From: Calliopum simillimum
Taxonomy: Eukaryota; Arthropoda; Insecta; Diptera; Lauxaniidae
Direction of reading: 5' to 3'
NCBI GenBank assembly: GCA_951812925.1
Contig: OX638372.1
Coordinates: 85,891,058 to 85,955,057 of the forward strand
DNA length: 64,000 nt
In this document: one piece after another, positions 22,907-33,957 of the stretch
How the letters are laid out: every line of letters begins with the position of its first letter
Numbering within the stretch: position 1 is the first letter of the stretch
Notes under the pieces: model-generated
Seen by the model: the letters and a program-made list of their open reading frames with translations, nothing else
What the model was told of the DNA's origin: nothing
Database searches by the model: none
Translations under genes and position numbers: made by a program

Positions 22907-24280
22907 CAGTGATGTCGTTTGTACTCCTATAGCAGTATTTTACTCCTATTTTAGCAAGCGTACTCCTATACTCCCCTGAACCATTTTTGTACTCCTTTTC
23001 AATACTTGGTACTTCATTGCAATTTTTCAATCAAAAAACATGTGTAATGCAAACTAAAATTTTCAACGTTTCTTAGAGCTGGTTCACATGACAGACAATT
23101 TAGTCTGTCTTAATGTATGTGTCGCTTTATAGTTTTGAAGTGCACATACTGCACAAAGATTTTAATGTTGTCTGGAAATACCCACTTTTTAATTAGTTTT
23201 TAATATTTGAAAAATTTGCAGTAAGTGAATGGCAATAATTTGGAAAAGCCAAGTAAGTAAAAAAGTTTGAATATTTCTGCAATTAAATTTACGAATTCTA
23301 TATATTTATAACAGGTTTATAGCAAATCACCAGAAACGAGAAGGTAAACGATATCAGACGAGCTGAAGTATCGAGCAACAAGGGCACAAAAATTTCGAAC
23401 TGCTTGGTTGGAAAGGATTAGTTGGCTCGAATCAAGAATGGGTCCAAAGAATGAACCAAAGTCGTTTTGAAAATATTGCTAAGTTTCGATTCCAACCAAC
23501 ATAAGGCAATTGACAAGACATGAAAGTTCAAAATTTCATTCCAAGGTTGTGCTGAGCTTGGAAAATCAAACAGACATCTCTAAAATTTTTTATGCCTAAA
23601 ATAAGGCAGTCAAAACTTGTGAGCTCCAAACAATTTTGTTTCTAATTCAGCACTACTTGCGATTTTTGTTGATAACCGACCTAATGGCGTTAATAAAAAA
23701 GGTAGCATCCGATTCAGATATATGCAAAAACTTGCAATGCGTGAAAACAAAAGCGATCGAACGGTCATTGCTATACTTATGGCAAAAAAATTGCTGGATG
23801 CCAATAGTTGTGAAAATTGGGGTTCAACTCAAGAACTTTTAGCAGACTATCAAAAGCGATCTTATATATTATATAAGATGCAATACATAACATGTTTAAT
23901 GTATGTGTTTTACATAGTGTATCCCTTCTCGTAAAGCTGTCAAAATTCATATTGATTTTGACAACTATTAAGAGGTTTTTGAGGCATTTAGCCGTTTTAA
24001 GGACTACCCTCATAATTTTTCTGATTCTTAAGTAATGATTCAATAACATAAGACAAGGAACTATACAAACATATGAGTTTAGAATTACAATAATAAGCAA
24101 TATTGTCAGTCGAAACCTTCTACAATAAACAACTTGTAATTGATACCGTCATTAAAAATCATTTTATTCTGTGAGACAGTCAAAAAACGAACATGTTTGC
24201 ATAGTACTCCCCATTAGCCCAAAATACTCCCCAAAAATCTAAAAATGAGTACCGAGATTTTTTTTGAAACGACATCACTG
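22907..24280 (+). mobile_element. 1.37-kb hAT element with perfect 8-bp duplication
   Basis: The ends are CAGTGATGTCGTTT (22907) and AAACGACATCACTG (ending 24280), flanked by ATATGTAT on both sides (22899-22906, 24281-24288). Subterminal regions carry repeated TACTCC motifs (22925-23000, 24205-24235). It contains a transposase remnant at 23355-23850. Confidence 0.9.
23355..23850 (+). pseudogene. hAT transposase N-terminal remnant
   Basis: DELKYRATRAQKFRTAWLER near 23358 resembles the start of a BED-type hAT transposase (Y-x-QKFR-x-WL). Later LRFLLITDLMALIKK and ASDSDICKNLQCVKTKA match the EHNLPF-x-DHL ... FPDSEIAK-x-K-x-RTKAT block just before the first catalytic Asp. The catalytic core and dimerisation domain are gone. 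The same block appears as ASLRCFADLSDCFPIMF ... DSEIAKKF in the larger hAT at 45251, so the two belong to the same broad clade. Confidence 0.65.
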
Positions 24281-24449
24281 ATATGTATCAATATCAATCA
24301 TAAAAGAAAAAATATTCTTGTGAATAAGTGTCGGGGAAGCTCGGGAAACAGTATATTTTTTGTTTGAACGAATATGGAAGCGGAAAATTTAGAATGCGAA
24401 ATAATATGCGGAAAAAGAAAAAATAGTGAACTTATTTATAGTACGAGAT

Positions 24450-24768
24450 CCGGCAGTAAAAAAACGTATCGATCGAGTTTTTAGTTAAAATCTAGTTTTT
24501 ACATATATTTATGAATGGAGGAACATATTTTTGGCGGGTTGCCTCTCGAAATGTGGCCGCAAGTATTACCAAATTGCGATAACTCATGAACCGTGAGTCG
24601 CACGAGAAAAAGTGTCCAGATCTTTCTTATGGAGAGTCATATGCTCTACAAGTAATTTTTATTATATGTAAAAAAAAGTTTACCGTTTAGAAGGTTTTTA
24701 TGAAAAACCGATTTTTTAAAAACTAGATTTTAACTAAAAACTCGATCGATACATTTTTTTACTGCCGG
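24450..24768. mobile_element. 319-bp foldback with CTCATGAAC module
   Basis: CCGGCAGTAAAAAAACGTAT (24450) pairs with ATACATTTTTTTACTGCCGG (ending 24768), and the arms go on through CGATCGAGTTTTTAGTTAAA. The interior carries TTGCGATAACTCATGAACCG and GTGAGTCGCAC (about 24570), the module found in other foldbacks here. Confidence 0.85.
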
Positions 24769-25216
24769 ACCTTAGACTATTATGTAATTTCATAAAAACA
24801 AATTTACAAAAAAAAAATGTTTTTATAATAGTGATGTGCTTTACTTTTGCTACATTAAGTATTATCCAGCGAAAATAGTACTTAAGCATGTGGAACACAC
24901 CCACGAATCTGATCAAGAAAACAATATAAAGAACTTAAAGTGCTGGGTTGTATAAAAACTGAATGCGTAAAATCACTATCAGCAATAGTGCTAAACAACA
25001 CAAACGCAATGAGCGGTATTCGAACTGTCTTTCGATCAGTTTGTGAAAGGTAATAAATAAATCAAACGGCTTTCTTAACTGTCACACTAATGTACATATT
25101 TATGTATTTTTTTAGCAACCAAGAAGATAGTCGCCAAGAACACAATGCAAACTTGTATAAGCATTTCAATTGGAATCAATTTGGACAAACTTTGGTGTAA
25201 CCAAACTTACTGATTC
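24769..25216. other. Unassigned DNA with one intron-like stretch
   Basis: AAAG|GTAATAAA near 25048 and TTTTTTTAG near 25114 would make a ~66-bp GT-AG intron, but I cannot identify the flanking peptide (for example RSVCER). Weak; may be chance. Confidence 0.2.
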
Positions 25217-25224
25217 ACGTCCAT

Positions 25225-25899
25225 TAGGCATGCGCTTATTTTACGATTTTCTGATTTTCGTACGTGCCGCCCCCTGAAATCCTTCTAATGGTCATAAAAA
25301 CAAATACTATGAAGTTTCACGGCGATCGGATAACGATTACCCGGCCCGCAAGAGAGGTCAAGGTCAAGTTAAGGTTTCAGGCAAAAACTAATGAAAATTT
25401 TTTTTAAACTTAATTAAATTAGTCAAAGCATAATTTTATCTTATAGCAAATTGAAATGCCTTTCTAACAAGCTATAAATGTTTAAAATCGGGTAATTAAT
25501 ACGAATTCTATGAATTTTTCTTTTATCGACATTAGCAAAATTGCCGCAAAGTGCTATTCTACTACATATGGTATTTTGCGGCAATTTTGCTAATGCCGTA
25601 AAAGAAAAATTCATAGAATTCGTATTAATTACCCGATTTTAAACATTTATAGCTTGTTAGAAAGGTATTTCAATTTGCTATAAGATAAAATTATGCTTTA
25701 ACTTATTTAATTAAGTTTAAAAAAAATTTTCATTATTTTTTGCCTGAAGCCTCAACTTGACCTTGACCTCTCTTGCGGGCCGGGTTATCGTTATCCGATC
25801 GCCGTGAAACTTCATAGTATTTGTTTTTATGTCCATTAGAAGGATTTCAGGGGGCGGCACGAACGAAAATCAGAAAATCGTAAAATAAGCGCATGCCTA
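25225..25899. mobile_element. 675-bp long-arm foldback with 8-bp target duplication
   Basis: Ends TAGGCATGCGCTTATTTTAC (25225) and GTAAAATAAGCGCATGCCTA (ending 25899), with arms of about 320 bp that match almost base for base, including GGGTAATTAATACGAATTC and CCTTGACCTCTCTTGCGGGC. The duplication ACGTCCAT occurs at 25217-25224 and 25900-25907. Long arms with an 8-9-bp duplication suggest MULE-type or hAT-type mobilisation. No gene inside. Confidence 0.9.
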
Positions 25900-26202
25900 A
25901 CGTCCATTCTTCAAAGCATGTTTGGAAGAAGAGGACTTTACATTTTGCATCTTTGCGTCCGAAAACTTCATGCAGTTAATAAAAGAAAATATACCAGGTC
26001 CAAGACGAATATATATAATACAGTGGTCGGCATGCAATAGCCCAATTGAGGAGAGACACTTCACACGCATTCTTACGCTTTTTCATTCAGTTGTCGCAAA
26101 ACTATCAACAAAGCAACATCGAGCGCATCTGTCGTTCTGTTGTCTTTTTTATGCACATGAAAAAATTTCTTTACAGCTATAACAAATTCTGAAAAATATT
26201 TT

Positions 26203-27660
26203 ATGATTTCTAACGCCTTTAACCACATGCAATCTTTATTATGTGGTATGTCGTCGGCAGGGTGTAACAAATTTAATATGAAAAGGCATTATGAGTCATT
26301 TCATATTGAATTTGATAAATTCGTTGGGGCAGAAAGGGAAAAACTTTTATCGAAAAAAAAAAAAAAAAAATTAGTTTTGAGTAAAATAAAATGGATTTCG
26401 GAAACTAAAGAAAGCAATAGTAAATATTATTTAAGACAATAAAAAGCTCTAAATGACGTTATCGACTTTAGTTAGCATGGATATTGCAAAGCAAGGTAAA
26501 CCTTTTTTGGATGGGAAATTTGTAAAAGAAATTTTTATAAAAATTTCGCAACAGCTTAGCAGTAAAACCATTAATATTATAAAATCAATTTCTCTTTCAG
26601 CTAGAACCGTAGCCCGATGTACTGAAGAAATAGGATTATTTATTAACTCTTAAACTGTTAACTGTTAAACGATTGCACATTTTTTTCAATATGCTTTGTG
26701 GCACCATCCGCGTTTCTGGGGTATACACGGATGGTGCCACCCTTCATGAGTGGACAAAACACCGGTTTTGTGGGACAATAAAAAAAAAACATGGAATCAA
26801 AACTTTAAATTTTCATTGTGCTATTCACCAATTCGCTCTTATATCAAAATTTTTAAGTGATAATCCTGCTATGAGATCAGCAGAAGGTATAATTAATAAA
26901 TTAAGAGGAGAAAACTTTTTGAAAAATAGCGATGCTGACTACTCTGATCTTTAAATGTTCACTGAAGTTTGACCTTCGCGAAGACATACTTCAGTTTCTA
27001 AGTAATGAGAATTCGACAGAATTTGAAAGTTTAGTAACTGCTTTAAATGATAAAGATTTTATTTCAGATTTAGCATTTCTTTCTGTCATAATTAAATATT
27101 TAAATGACTTAAATTTACAACTTCAAGGGAAGAGCCTTAATATATATAAATTTATAAAAAAAAAAAATTATTTCAAAACTGATTTTACTTTTATGTGAAG
27201 TTCGATCCAACAATTTCTCATATTTTCCAAAAATGGAAATTGTATATGCCGAAGATAAACCTTCTAAAATGTATGAATATGCTTACATTATAGAAACTTT
27301 ATTTAATAATTTGGATGATAGATTCACAGATTTTAAAGAAATATATTTATTTATGGATTTAGCTGAAAACCCCTTCGAATGTGGCATTACTAAACATGAA
27401 TTAAAAATTCAATCAGAATTAGTAATCCTTCGTAGCGAAATGGTCCATGAAGGCAAAGTCGATGTTAAAAAGTTCTGGAAAGATGTAGATAATACTTTTT
27501 TTCATGAATTAAACGAATTTCTCTGCAGTTGTCATCGCTTTTTTCCACAACATATTCATGTGAACAAACATTTTCTGACCTTAATTTTATCTGCTCAATG
27601 CAGCGTAATATTCTAAATGCAAATCATTTGAAAATATTTTGTTAATACGAAATTGCAACC
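26203..27660 (+). pseudogene. GTF2IRD2/EPM2AIP1-type hAT transposase pseudogene
   Basis: Five consecutive plus-strand frames reconstruct one hAT protein of the type behind GTF2IRD2 and related genes: a BED-like start (NMKRHYESFH); LVSMDIAKQGKPFLDGKFVK; ISLSARTVARC; YTDGATLHEW and LNFHCAIHQFALISKFL (the TDGA catalytic and FHC-IHQ motifs); ISDLAFLSVIIKYLNDLNLQ then LQGKSLNIY; NPFECG; and a dimerisation domain TTYSCEQTFSDLNFICSMQR near 27550-27600, in a frame shifted from the preceding one. The region with the first catalytic Asp (DESTD) is deleted. Frameshifts lie near 26450, 26660, 26935, 27200 and 27540. It is dead. A 1-kb foldback begins just after it. Confidence 0.85.
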
Positions 27661-27737
27661 AAAATATTGATCTCATGGAATATGCTTCAAACTTTTGTGC
27701 CTTATAGCCCAGGAAAATAAGTCATTTTCTGCGAAAA

Positions 27738-28749
27738 AATTCCCAGTGGAAATTTTTCACCGGAATTGTCTTTATTTATGCATGATACACAAACTGTAAA
27801 AAGTCCATTGCAAAGTCGTGTCCGCATAAAAAGTTATTAAGGCTTAAAGGTCGCTAAAATCAGTTTTTTGCAAATATCTCGCTAATGCTAACTTTTACAG
27901 AAAAATGTTGGTCTCCAATTTTGTAGCACAGAAAATTTCCTACAAAAGTACGTTAAAAGTATTTGCGTACGACTTCTAGTTTAGGAGATCACCCAATTTA
28001 AAAAGTTGTTAACAGTTATGATATGAATACTACCTATGAGTTCATATTAAAATATCTTACTTTTTAAATTGCAATGACTCTTCAAAGAGAAGTTGTACAA
28101 ACAAAATTAAAATGCCGTTTGAAAGATAATTTAATTTTCTATATACCGTACAAAATTTTTTTTTCGAACGGCTCATGACCTTAAAAATATTCTCGAATAA
28201 CCGTTAAGGCTTCGAAATTACTGTTTTTTTAAGGATATCTGCGAATTGGTAAGTACTACGATATAAAGTAATGGGACCAAATTTGTAGAGAATTACAAGA
28301 TCTACAAAAAATAAGCGATATGTGTAAACATAGAAGTAACCGTTTAGAAAAAAAACTTTTGTACGGTATATAGAAAATTAAATTATCTTTCAAACGGCAT
28401 TTTAATTTTGTTTGTAAAACTTCTCATTTAAGAGTTATTGCAATTTAAAAAGTAAGATATTTTAATATGAACTCATAGGTAGTATTTCATATCATAACTG
28501 TTGACAACTTTTTAAATTGGGTGATATCCTAAACTAGAAGTCGTACGCAAATACTTTTAACGTACTTTTGTAAGAAATTTCTTGTGCTACAAAATTGGAG
28601 ACTAACATTTTTCTTGCAAAAAACTGATTTTAGCGACCTTTGAGCCCGAATAACTTTTTATGCGCACTCGACTTTGCAATGGACTTTTCACAGTTTGTGT
28701 ATCATGCATAAATAAAGACAATTCCGGTGAACAATTTCCACTGGGAATT
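27738..28749. mobile_element. 1.0-kb foldback element
   Basis: AATTCCCAGTGGAAATTTTT (27738) pairs with AAATTTCCACTGGGAATT-type sequence ending 28749, and the arms of nearly 500 bp stay alignable through ATTTATGCATGATACACAAA, TTTTAGCGACCTTT and TACGACTTCTAGTTTAGG. There is almost no spacer. No gene. Confidence 0.85.
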
Positions 28750-29433
28750 TTGTTTTTTTACCAGAAGCTCTTTTTTCGTCTTATAAGTTTTAATTTTTTT
28801 TTTTTTTTTTTATATATACATAGAATATTGCAATAACTCGTCTTTTTTTTTCAATGAATTGTTTTGTTTTTAATTTAAGTCCATTAATAGATGCAACATT
28901 TAAAATTGTTCCGATTGGTTGTTTTAAGGTCTTCTCATCGTACAACCAAAATTGGTCTTATTTTTTTAAAGTTTTGTTTAAATATGCTTGTGTATTGTCA
29001 GATTTGTCCACTTCTTTTTGTACTCATGTCAAAGAAAACAGAGCCAACCACACCCAACACCTAGCCCAATATCATAATGACGGATTATGAGGAATGCGAA
29101 ACGCGTCAGAAAATTTGTTTCCAAATTCAACTCTCTTAGCGTGCTGGTTTCATTACTGCCAGGCAATTAAGAGAAAATGCTTAAGTATTCAAAATTTTTT
29201 TGCTAATGTTCGAAAAAATGACAAAGCTTTAAAACTTTATCACAAGCTTTGCCTTTGTTACCAAGCGAATCTATTAGATACGCTTACGATGTGCTGAAGT
29301 ATGAAATAGATTCATATGAAATTAAATTTTTTGACAACTTCACCCGTTATTTTGAGAACCAGTGGCTAAAACGGGTAAAACAAATATTTCCACTATTGAT
29401 TACACTATGCAACAAATGAGTAAAAATTTTTTC

Positions 29434-31143
29434 CCCAGGGAATGCCATTATTCATTTTATATGTAAAATGGGCTGCTGATTCCGAAAATCGCATTATTTT
29501 TTTTTTTATTTCGTGTCGTTTTCGAAATATCGGTCATTTTCGGTTTTTGGACCAAAAAAAAAAAGATGGTTCCATTTAAATACAAATATCTCAAGAACTA
29601 AAGTTTGTATTCAAACGTATTATATGTCATATTAAAGGTAATTAAATTACCTACAAATGATATTCACATCACTTTTTGGTTGGCTTGTTAGTTTCGGCGA
29701 AATAAATTGATTTCTAAAAATAACATTTTTTTTTTCGAAAAAATTAACAAAAAATCAAAGTCAACTGCAGATTTATACAAGAAGAAATAACTTTTTTGTA
29801 ATTTTTTTTTTTTTGTATCATAGACTATATATTTGTGAAGAAAATAAGATACCACTTAAAAAAATCGATGGAAAAGTGCAAAAGTTGTATACAATTCATT
29901 GAAAATTTACCAAAATGCGTTTTTCCCTATTTTTTTCGTTTTTTGTAATAAACTGTTCGATAATTAAAACTTTTTGTAAAATACATGAGAAAATCCAAAA
30001 AATTCTTAAAGTAGGCGTTAAAAAAAAATACCCGTGTCTCGTCGTTTTTCTCCAGCACGTCAGATTTTTTTTTAATCGATTTTTGAAGTTTTTTAATCCA
30101 CTGTACATGAAAATACCAAAATAGCTCATTCTTGTGCGATGAATTTAACTATATGATCCTTACATTTGAGGTGTATTATGTGTTCAGTAAACTTATCCAA
30201 GATATTACGAGGAATATTTTTGTAGACAATTTTAACCCTCTAAAACCCCCACATGTGGGTCATTTTGACCTAAATGCAGGATATTACGAGGAATATTTTT
30301 GTGGGGCGGTCAAAATGACCCACATGTGGGGGTTTTAGAGGGTTAAAATTTTCTATAAAAATATTCCTCGTAATATCCTGCATAAGTTTACTGAACACAT
30401 AATACACCTCAAATGTAAGGATCATATAGTTAAATTCATCGATTTAACACAAGAATGCACTATTTTTGTATTTTTCATGTACAGTGGATTAATAAACTTT
30501 AAAAATCGATTAAAAAAAAATCTGACGTGCTGGAGAAAAACGACGAGACACGGCTATTTTTTTTAACGCCTACTTTAAGAATTTTTTGGATTTTCTTATG
30601 TGTTTTACAAAAAGTTTTAATTATCGAACAGTTTATTACAAAAAAACGAAAAAAATAGGGAAAAACGCATTTTGGTAACTTTTCAATGAATTGTATACAA
30701 CTTTTGCACTTTTCCATCGATTTTTTTAAGTGGTATCTTACTTTTCTTCACAAATATATAGTCTATGATACAAGAAAAAAAAAAGTTACAAAAAAGTTAT
30801 TTCTTCTTGTATAAATCTGCAGTTGATTTTGATTTTTTGTTAATTTTTTCGAAAAAAAAAATGTTTTTTTAGAAATCAATTTGTTTCGCCGAAACTAACA
30901 AGCCAACCAAAAAGTGATGTGAATATCATTTGTAGGTAATTTAATTACCTTTAATATGACATATAATACATGTGAATACAAACATTAGTTCTTGAGATAT
31001 TTGTATTTAAATGGAACTATCTTTTTTTTTTGGTCCGAAAACCGAAAATGACCGATATCTCGAAAACGACACGAAAAAAATAATGCGATTTTCAGAATCA
31101 GCAGCCCATTTTACATATGAAATGGATAGTGGCATTCACTGGG
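29434..31143. mobile_element. 1.71-kb foldback inserted in the MULE gene
   Basis: CCCAGGGAATGCCATTATTC (29434) pairs with TGGCATTCACTGGG (ending 31143). The arms of about 800 bp match through GGGCTGCTGATTC, GTCGTTTTCG, CGAGACACGG, TTTTTATCGAT-type stretches and ATGATCCTTACATTTGAGG. Small frames within the arms are inverse copies of each other and not genes. I could not find a clean target duplication. The centre holds another element (30236-30342). Confidence 0.85.
30236..30342. mobile_element. 107-bp TTAA-flanked palindromic MITE
   Basis: CCCTCTAAAACCCCCACATG (30236) pairs with CATGTGGGGGTTTTAGAGGG (ending 30342), flanked by TTAA at 30232-30235 and 30343-30346, as for piggyBac-type insertions. 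The arms reach GTGGGTCATTTTGACC. Its spacer (GGATATTACGAGGAATATTT) is a copy of the sequence just outside the element. Confidence 0.8.
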
Positions 31144-31513
31144 AGATTTGGCTGTTGCATAGTGTTATTTTAAAATCAGAATTTTTTTTCCCTAAGGACC
31201 AAGTGATATATCTGTTTTCAAGCAAGAAGTAAGAACAAGCTCTGCTGTTGAATGTTACAATGGTGTCCTTGGTCGACTGATTAAAAAAAATAACTACTTT
31301 TTTAAGTTTGTGAAGGACATTCGTGATGAAGAGTTTTTCAAAAGCCGTGATTTTTACAAAATGATTGCAAAGGGTGGTTCAACTGGAGCTAAAAAAAACC
31401 AAAAATTAGAGATAGGAATTCCAAAATCGCAGAATCTAACAAAATACTAGAAGATAAGCAATCAACATCAATTATGTTTTTAAACAGAATTATTTACGAA
31501 AATATATGTATGT

Positions 31514-31800
31514 CAGGACTAGGGTTGCCAACCTTACTATAATATATAGTATTGTCCTATATTTCTGTTCTGCGTACTATATACTGTTGAAGAAATATTA
31601 AGTACGCAAAAATGCTATATTTATACTATATTCATGCTGACCGTACTATATTTTTCTTTGTTAAGTAAAGCACAGTAGTTATTGTTTTTAAATACGTTTA
31701 TCAGAATGTGTTTAAAAATGTTAATTCTTTAAAAATGTGCTTATTAAATGTTTGCTTTTGCAACTCTCTTTGCTTCATTTTTATTCTGAAATTTAGTTAA
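31514..31800 (+). repeat. hAT-type end fragment (inverted partner 33690-33957)
   Basis: It starts CAGGACTAGGGTTGCCAACC and then matches, in reverse complement, 33690-33957 through TAAGTACGCAAAAATGCTAT, GCTGACCGTACTAT and GCAACTCTCTTTGCTTC. The piece is the end and 5' leader of the element whose coding part lies at 33442-33687 on the minus strand. Confidence 0.65.
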
Positions 31801-31869
31801 TTATAATTTGTAAATAAAAATACAAAAAAATAAATAAAACTGTCTTTTTATTTATTTATACATACTATT

Positions 31870-32066
31870 TGCACATATTAATAGTATTTAGTGCATACAT
31901 TTGAAAATTTTTATTTTAAATAGAAAAACTGTTCGTTTTCAAAATCGGCACTAGTTACGATTTTGAAACGGGCGAGGATTGACTTCAATTGATGTCCTGA
32001 ACAGCACCCTACCCATAACTTTGTCGTCCTCGAACTTTGTAATAAAACTTTTTCAAGCGGGCCGTG
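31870..32066 (+). repeat. 197-bp direct repeat, copy 1 (partner 35349-35545)
   Basis: Near-identical copies, same orientation, ending CTTTTTCAAGCGGGCCGTG. Copy 1 is followed by the 3' part of a Tc1 gene (plus strand) and copy 2 by the 5' part of a Tc1 gene (minus strand). Confidence 0.85.
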
Positions 32067-32369
32067 ATTAATGTCATTGAACATTTATGGGCCCACTTAG
32101 AAATTCAATTAAAAAATCACTCCATTAAAAACAAAAAAGACTTGGAAAATGCTTTAATGGAAGAATGGGCTAAAATAGTCCGTCTGCAGAAAATTGGTAG
32201 AATCAATTTTTTTGTAAAATTAAGTAAATTTAGTTTATGTTCTTGTAGTTTTTAATAGTAAATATAAATACATAAAACATAAACCAAAACAAAATTTTGT
32301 TTCCTTCAAATTTTTAGTCCAACTTAAAGTTTGGTTACTTGTATGTCAGACTTCTTTTATGACCCACTG
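32067..32369 (+). pseudogene. Tc1-like transposase 3' end with terminal repeat
   Basis: INVIEHLWAHLEIQLKNH and LENALMEEWAKI match the Tc1 C-terminus (LNPIEHLW, containing the last catalytic acidic residue region, and EEW-KI). The sequence ends in GTTTGGTTACTTGTATGTC and CCCACTG followed by TA, the inverse of the end at 36673. It begins abruptly at the 197-bp repeat. Confidence 0.8.
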
Positions 32370-32850
32370 TATATACAAAGTCAAGGTCTATTTCATTCTT
32401 TAGTATATGCTAATACGCATCATTTTCCAAAGTTTCATTAAAATCGCTATAGACGTTCTTGGAAACAGTTTTAATATACATGATTTTAGACCCTATGAAA
32501 AGAGACGATATCTCAGAAACCAAATAGGATAAAGCAATTATATGCCAGATTCGGATTTAAAATTGCCAAATACATATAAAATGGCTATTTTGATTTTTGT
32601 TTGTTGTATTTTTTTTTTATGAAAACATAAGTTTCTTAAATATTGTTTAAAAAATTATATAATTCTGACAGCGCTCCAAAATGTTTCTGATTTTAAATAA
32701 AAAAAAAAAAACAAAATTTTCAAAAAAAAAAAAAAAAAAAAATCATCAAAATCGGAGCTATTTTTGAAGACTGCCTTTGCCTGTTTTTTGACTTTATTGG
32801 CTGCACTAAAATGCTTACCTTAGAAAACATTATCAAATGATTCCATGTCC
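32370..32850. other. AT-rich spacer
   Basis: A-rich and T-rich runs (long A-runs near 32700-32745) and no recognisable gene. The sequence TATATACAAAGTCAAGG follows the Tc1 end; nothing else supported. Confidence 0.4.
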
Positions 32851-32852
32851 TG

Positions 32853-33957
32853 ACTAGGGTTACCAACATTTTTTCGGTAAAATATAGTATTTTTGCGAAT
32901 AAGCCTTAAAAAAATATAGTACGCTACAAAAATATATAGTATTTCATGGAAAAAGTAAAAAATAGACAAAGAGATATTTGATACTTAATAATTTTTGTAA
33001 AAACTATACTTTTTAGAACTTTTTGCATTTTTATTAATATTTTGTCTAGCATAAAAGTGTCATACGTTTTGTCGCATTCAATACTTAAATTAATGCAGAT
33101 CAAAGGCTCATTTTTTATTAATGAGATACTCGCTCTGTTTCCTTCTTCACGCCATTTCAAATTCATTACTGAAAATATATGATTTTCTTATAAATCGACT
33201 CAAGGAAGTTGAAATAACTGTATAAAATTTTTCGATATCTCGCTTTGTTTCCAAGATATCAAGGCTTAAAAAATACGAGAATATTAAATAGATTTCAAGA
33301 AAATTTAAATTTGACTAGACTTGCACTCTAAAAGCTGTATGTCTTGATATAACGAAAACAAAACGAGGTAACGTAAAATTTTATAAAGTTTTTCAACTTA
33401 TTTTGGGTCACTTCATGTGAAAGCATTGTCAAATCGAGAAGCTACGGAAATTGAAATATAGCCAAAAAGTTCACCTGGCCAATGCCACTTTTTCCAATAG
33501 AAAATGTAGCGTTACATGGCGCACATTTTATATCATAGACATTTTGCTGATCTTTAGTAATCCAGTCATACTCTTTTTCCCATTCAGATTTATATTTTTG
33601 AAGCCTTTTCTGCATTTTCCGCTTTTTAGAAGGTGTAAGTGGTGGGCTTGGATTTGAGGTACATTTGTTTTCACTACTACTTTCCATAACTTATTTAATT
33701 AGACCTCAACTTCTTAACGGGAAGAGCAACCACTAAGTGAAAATAATTAACTAAATTTCAGAATAAAAATGAAGCAAAGAGAGTTGCAAAAGCAAACATT
33801 TAATAAGCACATTTTTAAAGAATTAACATTTTTAAACACATTCTGATAAACGTATTTAAAAACAATAACTACTGTGCTTTACTTAACAAAGAAAAATATA
33901 GTACGGTCAGCATGAATATAGTATAAATATAGCATTTTTGCGTACTAAATATTTATA
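32853..33957 (-). mobile_element. Deleted hAT-like element, minus strand
   Basis: It is bounded on the left by ACTAGGGTTACCAACATTTT (32853), close to the ACTAGGGTTGCCAACC end at 31519. The N-terminal frame (33687-33442, minus) starts MESSSENKCTS, has SEWEKEYDWITK and KCAPCNATFSIGKSG, the usual start of a BED-like hAT transposase (Cys pair present, His pair lost). The catalytic domain is absent. The right part, 33690-33957, is the inverse of 31600-31790. Confidence 0.6.

Larger units (their letters stand above)
28854..31460 (+). pseudogene. MULE transposase pseudogene, split by a 1.7-kb foldback
   Basis: The 5' part (28854-29430) reads LIDATFKIVPIG (first catalytic Asp), then MTDYEE (second Asp) shifted by one frame into NLFPNSTLLACWFHYCQAIK (the C-x2-H motif of MULEs), and YFENQWLKRVKQIFPLL. 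The 3' part (about 31170-31450) continues VRTSSAVECYNGVLGR, FFKFVKDIRDEEFFKS and ends with a stop. This order (DATF, TD-E, C-FH, Y-W, R-T-E-N) is that of Mutator-like transposases. The foldback at 29434-31143 lies between them. Confidence 0.8.

Noticed and set aside
24990..25200. Host exon pair with a 66-bp intron
   Set aside because: Splice-like signals alone are weak in AT-rich DNA, and the flanking peptide is not recognisable.
29915..30717. Small frames at 29915-30129 and 30499-30717
   Set aside because: They are mirror images produced by the foldback arms, rich in Phe and Lys from T- and A-runs.
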